Source: Neurospora tetrasperma FGSC 2508
Lineage: Eukaryota; Ascomycota; Sordariomycetes; Sordariales; Sordariaceae
Direction: 5' to 3'
Assembly (NCBI RefSeq): GCF_000213175.1
Contig: NW_009799104.1
Span: 3,816,876 to 3,880,875 of the forward strand
DNA: 64,000 bases
Under the pieces are notes generated by a model. The model worked only from the letters and a program-made list of their open reading frames with translations. It searched no databases and was not told the origin of the DNA. Within the stretch, counting starts at the first letter, position 1, and every line of letters begins with the position of its first letter. Positions 12,551-23,384 of this stretch are shown in pieces. A program made the position numbers and the translations under genes.

Positions 12551-13531
12551 TGGCCCCTCTTACTTCATTTACTCATTTCAAGCACAGCAGCTCACCGAGA
12601 GGCTAACAAGGGCTTGCAAATGCATGTCATTTCTCTAATGCTTTGAGGTCTAGTTCGAAACCAATATTGTAACCGGCGAAGGGAAGGTGAAAGAACAAAA
12701 CACACCTCGCCGGGCACTGCATAGAGTCTACCTTACACCACCTTACTTCCATCCCACCAGCCAGCCTTGCCGCTCCCCAAGAGAAGTCGCCTTGCAGGAC
12801 TGGGGAATCTAGTACAAGGCATTGGGCCAGTACCGTCAACATTGAGCTGTGTAACGATATATGTAGAACTGTAGTAGGTACCTAACCGTCCCAGGGAAAT
12901 GGATGGGTCACTCACTTGTCCTAGAGGATAGGATAGAGGTACGTGTAGGTATGGAGATATTCTGTAGTTGTAGAAAAGCTGCCATGAGACACTCAATGGA
13001 CCATGGGACCTGCTGTTCTATGCTAAAAGAAAAGATCATGCTACCAGGATTTACAGTCTCATGGCACGTTGTTAGGAGAGTGGATGTAGGTAGGTATCTG
13101 ACAACAATCCCAACCCAGTAACCCGGGCTTGGAGGCCGATGACCGAGAAGAAGGAAGACCAGGAAGTCACAGTAGCAAAATATTGGAGGCAGTCTCCCGA
13201 AAAGTGATAGCGCTAAGGGAATGGAGAGTGAAGATGATGCAGGAGGAAGAAGCTGACGGGTTAGATATTAGTTCTGCGTGTATGTCTAGAAGTACGTATC
13301 GGAGCTTGGGATGGAATATCCGATCGTCCTTGTTTTGATCATGGTGAACAAAGGCAAGAAACAAACATAGCACCAAGAAGCTTGAGCAAGAACATGTTCA
13401 AACAAACGCCAATGGTATATTCCAATTTCTGTTCAACGAAGAGGCAACATCCCTCAATTACACCTTGCACTTTCACTTCTCCATGATGCCCTCCTTCTCA
13501 TACCTCCCAAACAAACTCTCAGGCCATCAGC

Positions 13532-14969
13532 CTAGGCCCTCACTCTCGGCGTGACCCTCACGTTGAACGCAACCGGCCTAATCTGGAACCAGCCATCCTG
13601 CCTAAACTCATAGCCCTCATCCGCCACCTCAAAGTCGATCTCATGTATCAACCTCGCCGTAACAATCTTCAAGAAATTGTTGGCCCACTTCTTACCGATA
13701 CATTCCCGCTTGCCATTACCGTACCACTTCTTCACGCCCTTGGGCAAGCGGTCAAACTCGTCGCCCATCATCCTCTCCGGCTTGAAAGCCAGGGGGTCCT
13801 CAAACACGGCTGGGTCGCGGTTGACGCCGGCTAGCACGATGATGAGTTTCTGGTCGTGCGCGACTTGGTATTTGCCTCCTTGGAGGAGGATGGGAGACTT
13901 GTCGGCCTTATTCTGGCGGGGGATCGGCTCGATGTTAAAGCCTGGTGCGGCACACGAGAGACGGAGGGTTTCGCGGGTGATGCCTTCGATGTATTGAAGT
14001 TGAGAGAGGTGTTCGTCCTTGAGAGGGCCGGTACCGATGACGCGGTCGAGTTCTTCGCGGGCTTTGGTGACGACTTCGGGGTTCTGCAGGAGGTAATAGA
14101 TGGTGGCGGTCACGGCGCAGGGAGCGGTGGCGGAGCCGATGGGCATGGTGACGATTTCGTCGAGGATTTCGGACTCGGAGAGACCCTTGCCGGTTTCGGG
14201 GTCTTTTGCGTTCATAAAGGCCCAAAGCATGTCGTGCTTGTCTGTGGGGTTTTCTTGACGGTATTTGACGGTGTCGGCGGCCCAGGTGCGCAATGTCTTG
14301 GTGGCTTTCTTGAACTTGGAGGAGTAGAGGAGCCAGTTGACGAGTCCGGGGCGCGTGGGGCGCATGATGGCTTCGGAGACGGCATCTTCCATGGCCTGGA
14401 TGACGGGGTGGCCGCCGGCTTGGATGCAATTGAGCTTTTGGCTGAAGAGGGTGAGAGACGTGGCTTCGAGGTTGAGGAGGTTGAGGTCGACGAGAGGCTC
14501 GAGGACGTTGCTGTCACCGAGGGATACCCATTTTTGAATGACCTCGGTCGCGCAGAGGTTGATGTCGTCGGTGTAGCCTGAGACGGCTTGAGGGGTGAGG
14601 AGGGGAGCGATGATTCGGTGATGAATTCCCCAGCTTTGTTCGTGGTGGAAGGCTGTGAAGAGGGAGTCGTGGACTGTGGCGCGGATCTCGACGATAGGAC
14701 CGCCTACGTATTTCTGGAAGCGTTGCTCATCGCAGATCTCTTCGGCGAGGGCGGCGCTGGCAACGAAGACGATGGTCTTGCCGAGGATCTTGACCTGGAA
14801 GATCTCGCCTGAATCATATTAGCTGGTGTATCCATGGACGTCTTTGGCTGCGGGACTCACCATATTTCTCAGCCAGTGCCTTGAGGGACCACCATGTGTT
14901 GCTAGGTGTGATGTCGAAGACGTTTCCCAGCACTGGGATTCCCGGTGGTCGTGGAATGGGAGTCGACAT
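13532..14969 (-). CDS. Cytochrome P450, BM3/CYP505-like haem domain without reductase
   Basis: A haem-thiolate monooxygenase of the P450BM3-like group, probably soluble, because no N-terminal membrane helix is present. Two exons (14969-14861, 14808-13532) join after a GTGAGT donor in phase 1 and give 461 aa. The protein opens with PIPRPPGIPVLGNVFDI, the usual proline-rich start of CYP505-type domains. The K-helix ExxR (RETLRLS), the PERM motif (FKPERM) and the haem loop YGNGKRECIG with ligand C406 are all present. It stops about 55 residues after the haem cysteine, so the fused reductase of true CYP505 enzymes is missing and a separate reductase must supply electrons. Two residues are odd. 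The Phe that normally starts the haem loop is Tyr. The I-helix reads IGSATA where BM3 has AGHETT, so the catalytic acid is replaced although the Thr is kept. An in-frame ATG at 15020 would add 17 residues; 14969 fits the family better. Substrate unknown. Confidence 0.88.
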
Positions 14970-17246
14970 TGTGGTGACTGTGCGACGCGTACAGCAACGC
15001 AAAAGTTGAAGAGAAGACAAGAGAACTGGGAGAGAAGCTCAAGAGGTGCGGCCTCGGCCATTATACCTCTTCTCTCGCCGACCATCATTCCGATGACACA
15101 GCGTTTTCCAGCCTCTCGTCCCTCTTTTCGACCCGCCATTCCACAAAGTCCGAGACATTGTATCCCCTGTGTTCCTCGGAATGATGACAACTCGGAGGGC
15201 TCGATGTCGTGTAGCGCGGTGATGCGTTGAAACATGCATCTCGTAGCTCGAGGCGATTACTGGTTGGAGTTAGAAAAGCATTCAAAGCGACGACATGGTG
15301 ACCAATGGAAAGCTTGTTGAAGTGCATCTGGCGCAGAATGATTGGGGTGAGTCGACGGTGGTGCACCTGAAAAGGCAAAGCTGAAGAGAATCGTGGAGCT
15401 TGGAGATGCAAAGTGGAAATGTTGACGGCGCGAACTCAAGGGCTGGTCCCGGTCCCTGGGGTTTAGCGGGGTGAATTCAAATCCTTCCCCGGGCAGACTA
15501 CACTCACTTTTACTGCTGAGGTCGAACGGAAGCGCAGCCACCACCCAGTTCACCAGTAGCCCGTGTACAACTGAGACCGTCGACATAATCGATGCCCGCG
15601 CATCACCAAATCTACGTTGTTGTCGTTATCTTTTTTACGTAAAGCTACCTGTATGCAGAGTTGTCAATCCAATCAGTTCAAACTGATGTACAATACCTCT
15701 AGGCATTGATCATGTATGTAGGTACCATAATTGCCGGTGGTACTAAGGTACTGTCCCCTATACTGGCCCTGTGCTGCACAAGTTGCTCCCGGGCAGGGCG
15801 GGATTAGAGTCCACCCCGCTAGAAAAATTGCGAAATGTTGAGAGCTGAAAAAGTAGGTACCCTAGCTCGGCTTGGTGGGCTTTTGCTGGCCTGGCTTCAG
15901 AGCTCAACTAGCTCCATGGCCATGGAGGGACAACATTGTCGCACTGGTGATGTGCATCAGGGAAAACAGCCCAGCAGATATTCTTGGGTGAGGGTTGAGG
16001 TGGGAGAAGATGGCGATGTTGTGCCCTGTTGACGATTGCAGAAAATACAGCGGAGCAAACACCAGGACGACAACCTAGGGACGGCAGGCAACTTACCTCA
16101 AGGTTCCAAAAGGCGGGGGTGGTCCAAGCTCCCTGCTGGGCACTAACTGCATAGGTTTAAGCCGAACGGAGTTGGGAACGCACAGACCATCCATTCTTGA
16201 CCATCAAGGTACTCGGGTCTGGACAATTGAAGGGGCAACCCAAGAACGACTCACACTGCATCGAATTTCAATGACCAATGGAGGAATCACGACGAAAGCC
16301 AGAGCACAAAAGCACCAGAGCAAGCAAGCGGCCGGAAATTCCAACAGTGATACAGTGATGCCAGACAACTCGAAGCCTGCCTATGACACGGGTTAGGGCT
16401 GACTTCTCGTCGAGGATCGGCACACCACAAACCCCCGACCGCCGTGGCATTCGTTCAGACTTTGGAATATTCGAATCGCTTCTGCTAACGTTCTCCCGGC
16501 TCTTCTCAACGGCCGTTGATTCAAATCCAGACCGGATCTTCGCTCTTCCCAGGAACGCCAATCCAGTCCGGTCGATCAGGAGAGCAGCCCAGATGCCAAG
16601 ACATGGGGAAGACAGGACAATGACGTACATAATTTTGGAGAGAGCATCCTCCATCACCTTGACAACGCCAGCATGACACTCGTCCATAACTTGTGGAAAA
16701 CTGTACGAAACTGAACGGGATCTACTTCGATCGACTAGTTTCCAACAACTGTGTTCACTTTGTAGGTAGTCGAGTGGTGCGTGGCCACACCAGAAACCGA
16801 GTGTGAGCAGAACTTGAAGTACAGTAATGTTCATTCTTTCCAAATTTGACAACCCAATTCAGTTTCAATAGAGCGCACTGCAGTCGGTCACTGTTCCTGG
16901 GCAATGCTCCTTCCCAAGCACCGGACGGGAGCGATACTAGACGGCAACCGTAAGAAATGCTCCGGACCAATCAATGCAAACCACTTACATATCAATGACG
17001 ACTGAGCTCAGTCCCCCTCTGTCGAGTCGTGTACCGTCGAACCGAACAAAGTGAACTTGGGTCGAAACTGCAAAAGGACTACAGCATGACAGCTCCATGA
17101 TGCAGTTTTGGCCATCCAGTGACTGAAATACAGCATCTGACGCTCGACTTACGAGGCAGGGAATATAAACCAGCCGTCATTTCAGACACCATTGCACATC
17201 ACACCACCAACATCACTCTCAACCGCAACATCGCCATATAATAAAT
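14970..17246. other. Divergent intergenic region, P450 / hemerythrin gene
   Basis: This holds the promoters of the P450 (leftward) and the hemerythrin-domain gene (rightward). A 194-codon open frame on the minus strand (16852-16268) has no recognisable domain and I do not call it a gene. A good TATA box for the rightward gene lies at 17164-17169. Confidence 0.5.
17164..17169 (+). promoter_or_regulatory. TATA box of hemerythrin-domain gene
   Basis: TATAAA sits 78 bp upstream of the ATG at 17247, followed by a C/A-rich leader. The spacing is typical for a fungal gene with a short 5' UTR. Confidence 0.6.
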
Positions 17247-18016
17247 ATGTATCGCCTGGCAACCCACACCGGCCTCAGGCAGGTCCCCAGAAGCATCGCC
17301 AACAGCGTTTCCCGCCCCGCCCTCGCAACCCCGCGCTTTATCCAGCCCGTCAGCATCCGCACCATGATGGACTCCCCCTACAGCGCCGTCAAGGTCTCTG
17401 ACCGCGTCAAGCACGATCATGCCGAGCTCGAGAAGCAGTACAGAAATATCCTCGCTGCCGAGGATGAAGACACCAAAGTCCGATGGCAGAACCAGTTCAT
17501 CTGGGAGCTTGCCCGCCACTCCATCGCCGAGGAGATTATCGTCTACCCGGCCTTCGAGAAGTTTGTTCCCAACGGCTTGGTCATGGCCGAAAAGGACCGT
17601 GCCGAGCATCAGAGGGTAAGCTTCCATCCAATCTCAACATTCCATGTATCTCTTGTACATAACACAGCTAACCACCAAAACAACAGGTCAAGAACCTCCT
17701 CTACGAGTTCGAAAAGATGACTCCCTCGTCCTCTGACTTCCTCCCCACCCTCGACAAGCTCTGGGACGCTCTCTCTGATCACATCACGGAGGAAGAACGC
17801 GATGATCTCCCTGCTCTTGAGGAGAATATCGACGTCGAATACTCGAGCAAGCTGGCCTCTAGCTTCAACACCACCAAGCACTTTGTCCCCACTCACAGCC
17901 ACCCCAGCGCTCCTGACAAGCCGCCCTACGAGACTGCGATTGGTCTGCTGACCACCCCAATGGACAAGCTGATCGATATGTTCAGGAAGTTTCCCAAGGA
18001 GGATAAAAAGGCGTAA
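17247..18016 (+). CDS. Hemerythrin HHE-domain protein, mitochondrial-type
   Basis: A small four-helix metal-binding protein. HHE proteins bind a di-iron centre and are linked to O2/NO sensing or iron handling; this one's role is unknown. Two exons (17247-17615 and 17687-18016, intron 71 nt with a CTAAC branch motif) give 232 aa. The first ~35 residues are Arg/Ser/Pro-rich without acidic residues, as in a mitochondrial presequence. The metal-ligand pattern begins at VKHDHAELE and continues with LARHSIAEEIIVYPAFE, AEHQRVKNLLYEFE and SDHITEEERDDLPALEE. These are the His/Glu spacings expected of the HHE fold. The stop codon overlaps a GTAAGT sequence (GCGTAAGT), so a downstream exon cannot be excluded; the length already covers the domain. 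It converges on the DUF3445 gene. Confidence 0.88.
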
Positions 18017-18249
18017 GTACCTGACGAGGTGGAACAATGGGACGATAATGAGCAGGATCTGTACACTACATGTATGAATAATGATGATAATGATGTTATG
18101 AACAATATACAAACAAGGGGCCCGTCTCTGACAGCCATAAACAAAAGATGGAACATGGAATAAAAAGCTCACTCACTAGGTATGTTTACCGTTCGCACCG
18201 ATATGAAATTGACGGCATGATTGACACGCCAAAGACATACACAAACCTT

Positions 18250-19617
18250 CTAGAACGGATACGCCCGACAGTCATCCTCTCTACTTAGATCCAGCCCCTG
18301 TTCCATCTGCTCTTGATGCTTCTTATCCAAGTATTCCAACAAAACCTCTCCATACCGCTCCTTCCCCTTATACCTGGCCACATCATCTCCCCAACTTCTC
18401 ACTGCGCTCGCCAGTCTTCCAGGCACATAATCCTCCTCAGCAACCGCCGTGATGGGCTCAAAGTACGTCCGAATCGTAAAGCACACTGCCCCCGTCTTCG
18501 GCAGTCTCCTCAACGTCTGCCTCTCACTCCTGAAATAATGATGTTCGATAGCCCGATTCTTTTCCGCCGTCGACCAGCTCGTCTCCGTCTCGTCGTCTTC
18601 CGACCCGATACTCCACGACCAAGCTAAGGAGTCGTCCACCTGGATAAAGTAATTGTTCCTCCCCACCATCTGCTCCGGCCGTAACCGCCGAAAGAGATTA
18701 TACATGCCCTTGTGCAGCTTTTCTTGATACTGCGGCACGTCCCCCGAAGTGTGCAATTCCGCCAGCGACATGCCGAATTTGTCTGTGAGCCGCCAGAACC
18801 CAGGCAGCAGGACGGCGCCGGCGACGAGGTAGTATTGCTCATCTGGTCGCTCCATCATGAGGACCAGGTCGTCTTGAACTAGACGGGCGGCCATCTCCAT
18901 TGCTTTGCGACCTCCTTCGGTGCCGGTGCCGGTTAACGAAGAAATGTCGAATGATTCTCCGGACCAGAGATTCTCGATACCGACTGCTGTTCGGCGAAAC
19001 AAACTCGGGTATCGAGCGGGTAGATACTCGACTAACTCCTTGAGGAGTTCCACAGAAGCATCAGTAGCCTCGGGCGCAACCATGATGCACTTCTCTCCCC
19101 TTTCTGCTATCCTTGCCGCCTTGTCCGCGTGGAACTTGCGGTACTGGTTATCCAACTCTATCCAGTTTTCCGGTTGCACGGTACGCAGACCCATGGTGGT
19201 GTGGTAGACGGGGCCGTAGCGGAAGGGGCGGTAGGGGAGCGGTTTGGTCTTGTGCATGTCCCAGTCCGGGTAGGAAGGCGGGGTGGGGAAGACGTAAGAG
19301 GAGGGAGGCCATTTGCCGGGTTCGCGATCTTCTTTGTGGAGTTGTTTTTCTGAGGTGGTGGTGGTGGTTGGAGTCGAAGAAAGGGAACCGTGTATTTGTT
19401 GTTTTTGCTTCTGTTTCTGCTTTTGTTGTTGGTAGCGATTGGTGATGAGGTAGAGTAACAGGGAGGGGAAGAGAAAGGCGATGAGGTAGAGGTTTTGTTG
19501 AGGGGTTGGACGGTAGGAGTGGAGGGTATTGAGAAGTTGATTGAGCATATTGACTGTGTCGGCGGTCCCGGATCCTGAAGGAGCGACTGTTGTGTGGTTA
19601 ATGGCTATTGAGTCCAT
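18250..19617 (-). CDS. DUF3445/HODM-like membrane-anchored protein
   Basis: A single-exon gene of 455 aa. Residues ~40-60 (LYLIAFLFPSLLLYLI) form one hydrophobic anchor, followed by a Gln/Lys-rich linker and then the conserved domain from about residue 105. The domain shows the family's pattern: a VFPTPPSYPDWDMHKTKPLPYRPFRYG entry, split here around Y and P residues, a central VAGAVLLPGFWRLTDKFGMS, the sequence LHTSGDVPQYQEKLHKGM, then RNNYFIQVDD. The family (Pfam DUF3445) has been renamed after the alpha subunit of a haem-dependent oxidative N-demethylase. Fungal members are often mislabelled as mannosyltransferases. I infer a haem-binding oxidase-like function, with substrate unknown. Its start faces the 3' end of the Zn2Cys6 regulator gene. 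Confidence 0.8.
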   Translation of the reverse strand: MDSIAINHTTVAPSGSGTADTVNMLNQLLNTLHSYRPTPQQNLYLIAFLFPSLLLYLITNRYQQQKQKQKQKQQIHGSLSSTPTTTTTSEKQLHKEDREPGKWPPSSYVFPTPPSYPDWDMHKTKPLPYRPFRYGPVYHTTMGLRTVQPENWIELDNQYRKFHADKAARIAERGEKCIMVAPEATDASVELLKELVEYLPARYPSLFRRTAVGIENLWSGESFDISSLTGTGTEGGRKAMEMAARLVQDDLVLMMERPDEQYYLVAGAVLLPGFWRLTDKFGMSLAELHTSGDVPQYQEKLHKGMYNLFRRLRPEQMVGRNNYFIQVDDSLAWSWSIGSEDDETETSWSTAEKNRAIEHHYFRSERQTLRRLPKTGAVCFTIRTYFEPITAVAEEDYVPGRLASAVRSWGDDVARYKGKERYGEVLLEYLDKKHQEQMEQGLDLSREDDCRAYPF

Positions 19618-20357
19618 ATTTGATGTTGATGATGATGAATGATTCGTAGTGGCTTACACCAAGTGCTCAAAACAGAAGAAGATGGGGGCACAACAAGTCT
19701 TGTATCAAGAGAATTCATAGGTAGGTATCTTATCAGCCAGCTTGTACGACCAATACGGAAACAGAGTTGCATCACTTGCATTTTGAAGTCGAGTCCTGTT
19801 CTTGAAAGTCTACCTACTGGATCGAGGGCTTATCAGCTTATCGCGTTGACGTCGGGACTTTCTTTCCTTTTTGGGGCATGCCCATCATCTCCCCGCACTC
19901 TGCGCCATCCTTATCGTCAACCATAATGACAGAATCAAGTGGTATTGATATTGTACTTTGTCGTGTTGCTGCCAAAAGATAGGTAATGTAAAAAAGTATG
20001 GACTGTCAATTATGTACTAGAACTAGATGAACTGTTGGAAATTCGTGCCCTGGGCCTTGCTCATTCACCGGCACTCCCTTCCTGGGTATCTAGGCTGCCC
20101 TGGTTTCCGTTTCTCCTCTTCCGTTAGACAACTCCAGAATAACGCCCTTTTCGTTGTCGCTTTTCCAGCCTCTAACATAAACCCGTCTATTTTGTCTTCC
20201 CTTGCCGTGACACCATTCAAGACATGCTTTTCTGATGCAGATGTAATAAAAAACAAACATGAACGCTCTTCTCACTCTCATAATGCCACTTTCTTTGCTG
20301 CTCCTGATATGCTCTTCCATTTCTTAGACCTACATCTTTATCCCACCAATGCTTTAG
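19618..20357. other. Intergenic, upstream of the DUF3445 gene
   Basis: This contains the promoter of the DUF3445 gene and the 3' flank of the regulator gene. Short open frames here have no recognisable content. Confidence 0.5.
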
Positions 20358-20540
20358 CTAATAAAATTGATTATGGAGGTTGTCCGGTTCAGCCTCATCT
20401 TCCTCCCCCGCCTCCATCCGCGCGCCTTCATCTGTGATGTTCCCATCGAAAGAAGTATCCAAAGACACTCCTTCCAAAGAGATCCTTGCCTCTTCTTCCA
20501 CAGGAGAAGAGGTAACGGGATTACTGACGTGAGCTTCTAC
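20358..20540 (-). other. In-frame open extension beyond the regulator's TGA
   Basis: Directly after the TGA at 20543-20541, the same frame stays open for 60 codons and ends in TAG at 20360-20358. The composition is protein-like and acidic (for example SSPVEEEARISLEG and AGEEDEAEPDN), matching the Glu/Asp/Thr-rich tail before the stop. It may be a former C-terminus behind a nonsense mutation, a readthrough extension, or part of an intron starting at the GTGAGT that overlaps the stop. Confidence 0.5.
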
Positions 20541-23384
20541 TCACCCGATACTTGACCTCGTTGGCTCTTCCGCAGTGGCAGTAGTATCGACGTTCTCCTC
20601 CGACGCCCCCGTGGCTGCCTGTGCTTCGGGCACACCTGGTTGCTCACCTTGGGCTCCCGCCACAAGGACATCCAAGGATGTTGCCTCGGCTGGCGCGGGT
20701 TCGGGCACGTCCAGTTGTTGATCTCGAGTTTTTGTCACAGGGGCGTCGGCGCCCGGTTGCTGATCCTGACTTGAGGTAGTATCCATCATAGGGGCATCCT
20801 GTTGCTGATCTTGAGTTGTATCCATCACAGGATCCAGATCATCCGCGCCCGGTTGCTGATCCTGAGTATCCAGCTCCATCACAGGGGCATCCTCGCCCGG
20901 TTGCTGACCCTCAGCATCCATCATCACATGCATGGCATCCGCCATAGGGTTACCCGAGAAGAATGTTGGCTTGGGCAATTCCTCTTCAGCCTTTGTGGTA
21001 ATCCACTTTCTGGCCCACTGCGCATCCTCCAGCCATTCTCTCCTCACCCACTCCCTCCATACCTCTACTGGTCCGTCAACCCCCGTCTGGTCTTGGTCAT
21101 GATCCCCTTCCTGAACCTCCGGCGTTGTACTCCCGCACCCGCTCCCGCTCCCAGAGGTCATGTTCATAGTTACCTCTGCCAACTCCTCCAACTCGGCTAT
21201 TACCTCCTTAATGAGTGCCTCGGCCCAGCCCTTGGTGAACCAGCACTCACACTCCGTTCCCTTCATGACGCAGCAATAATACCCTAGTAAAGCTAACGCG
21301 ATCGGATTTCGTCCACCTGGCGGTGGTGATGTGAAAGAGCCGGTGGCGGAAGTGGATGGCTGGGAGGGTTCGTGTTGTTGTCGAGGCACCTTTGGTTTTT
21401 GCAACAAGCCCACAAAGTCACTAGACATTGTAATGGGCCAAACCGCAATGATTTCCTGCTCAGGTATTCCACCCTTGGTTAATGCAAATTTGATTGAATC
21501 TATCATGGCTGTGACCTCTCCCAGGATGATTTGATGTTCCTTTGGGATGTTGCTCATCGGAGGCCGGGTATCCTCAAGATTTGGAGGAGAAGCAAAAAAA
21601 CCAGGACGCCTTGTTGTAATACTACCAACACGCTGGTAAAATCCCTTGAGCTGGTGCACCAATCTGTCCATGCTAGGGTGATCCTCCCCACTAGGTTCGC
21701 CATCGAACAGCCCGCCCACAGGGCCCTCGTGGAGGATGTCTTCCTGGGCAACCACGATACTGCCAATACCCCTGACCAGTATGAAGACTCCCAGTAGCTC
21801 GTCAATCATAGGGGCTTGTATCTTTTCCTGTTCCCTGTTATAAGCCGGACCAAACAGCGGCCCCTTACCGCACAAAGCTCCAATAAACGACAGCGAACTG
21901 GAAGCGAAAACAGCATGGCAGTTCTCCGGCGTGACGCCCTCCTTGCGCAAGATCTCCGTCATTCCTCTCAACGCCAAGTCGAAATGCCTATTGCCTTCGG
22001 TACCCCACTTCTGCCTTTTTTCTTCATCCTGTTCCGTACACGCTAGGTGGAAAGCAGCCGTGGACATGAGGTTGTGCATCAAAAATGGGTATGAAAAGGC
22101 TAACTTGGGCACTTGGACCTTCCAGATGTGTTCGTGTACTCCTCGTGTTAGACTTTTGTAAGTGTTGGCGGTATAATGGTAAACGAGTTCCAAGTTCGGC
22201 AGCTGAGGGCCGAGCTCTGAGTTGGAGGGGCAGCTGGGGAACTGGGATTTGGGGTTTGTGAAAGCTTGGGTGAGATAGCGGAAGGGATCGGTGGCGGGAA
22301 TATTGGATGATTCGATTGGCATGGGACTCGGCTGCAAGGGGGTGGGATGGCGGGAGCGAGACTGAGGGACTGGGTTGTGAGGAGCGCCGGCTGAGGGGTG
22401 GGGACTGGTTCGTGGCAGGATAGTAGGAAGAGACAATTGCCCTGCAGGCCTTGTGGTTGAGTATAAATCAGGTGAGGAGGAGCCAGAGACTTCGACAGGA
22501 GTTGGGTATGGAGGGTTGGTGAGCGATTGGATAGCCATGGGGGTCTGACGGTTGGGTGTAGGAGGGGTGATAGTGATCGCGCCACGAGATGCTGGAAATG
22601 AAGAATTGCGGCTGTTTTGGTTTGTTGTATGCATCCCGGATTCGACAGCTTGATGGACTCCTGCTGGGGACGTTGAGTATGGGCTGGAGGTTGGAGTAAA
22701 AGGGTTGCCAGCGCTGCCGGGTGGTGAAAGAAAGGAGCCGGAACCAGAGGCGGCAGCGGTGCTGGGTACTGGGAGAAGATTTCGACTGGAGCCGAACACG
22801 GGCGCAGACCCGGAGCCAGACCCGGAGCCAGAAGTGGGTGCGGCGCCGGACATTGGAGGAAAAGTTCGACCGAAGCCGGGTACGGGGCTAGACCCGGAGA
22901 TAGACCCAAAGCCAAAGGCGGGAGCGGCGCCGGATGAGCCGACAGGATCACTAGCGCTGCCGGTTGCTGGGGTAAAAGTGGCTAGAGGACGGAACTCGGA
23001 GCCAGGAGAGGGGCCGGGGGCGATTGGGGTAGCAAAACTCAAAGAGGTGCCGCCGCTGCCGGTTAGTGGAGTAGTGCCGAGCCGGGACCCGGACCCAGAC
23101 CCCGGCCCGGACCTTGTTGAGCTTGGCCCGGCTGTGGAGCCGCTAGCTTCCGTTTGTCCCGACGACATTAAACTGCATATAACACCGTGGCGTAGACATG
23201 CTTTACAAGATGGTTTAGTCTCGTCACACTAAGTAAGCGGAATGTTAGTATTATATAAGAACAAGTTAGGGTAGTAAATAGTACACACTTTGACGCGTCG
23301 CTGCTTGCATCGTGTGCAGCCGGTACGAGATTTGGTGTATCCCAGACGCGGTCCTCGATGAGTCGCAACCACACGCCCTGGCAT
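20541..23384 (-). CDS. Zn(II)2Cys6 transcription factor, Upc2-like
   Basis: A probable nuclear transcriptional regulator. Exon 1 (23384-23289) and exon 2 (23228-20541) are split inside the zinc cluster by a 60-nt intron (GTGTGT donor). The product is 927 aa. The cluster is complete: C23-x2-C26-x6-C33-x6-C40-x2-C43-x6-C50, preceded by KSRTG and with the basic KQRRVK segment. Residues ~55-360 are low-complexity Gly/Ser/Pro. From about residue 370 a Fungal_trans_2/sterol-uptake-control type domain follows (FSYPFLMHNLMSTAAFHLAC). The tail contains repeats around DQQPGAD. The target is unknown; sterol control is only a family analogy. The TGA used here overlaps a GTGAGT donor-like sequence, and the frame continues for 60 more codons, so the C-terminus is uncertain. 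ATG 23384 is the only start giving the cluster near the N-terminus. Confidence 0.87.

Larger units (their letters stand above)
6577..13531. other. 7-kb gene-free interval upstream of the CCCH gene
   Basis: No open frame here shows a recognisable domain, a splice-consistent structure or protein-like composition. The interval presumably contains the promoter and leader of the CCCH gene, the 3' flank of the P450 gene and filler. Structured items within it are an AGGT tandem repeat (7220-7247), a TA-flanked inverted-repeat element (9197-9378), a 13-bp direct repeat (11331-11343 and 11388-11400) and a T36 tract. Confidence 0.5.

Noticed and set aside
12078-12638. 186-codon frame crossing the T36 tract
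   Set aside because: Encodes a long poly-Phe run and otherwise random-looking sequence; explained by the homopolymer.
16268-16852. 194-codon open frame on the minus strand
   Set aside because: No domain, no homology that I recognise, irregular composition; lies in a divergent promoter region. Long open frames of this size occur by chance at this GC content.
18011-18020. GTAAGT donor overlapping the hemerythrin gene's stop codon
   Set aside because: The protein already covers the HHE domain and no convincing coding exon follows before the converging gene, so I kept the stop.
20541-20561. Very short intron (GTGAGT to CAG, about 21 nt) to bypass the regulator's TGA
   Set aside because: Far below the minimum size of fungal introns (about 45-50 nt), so not a credible splice.
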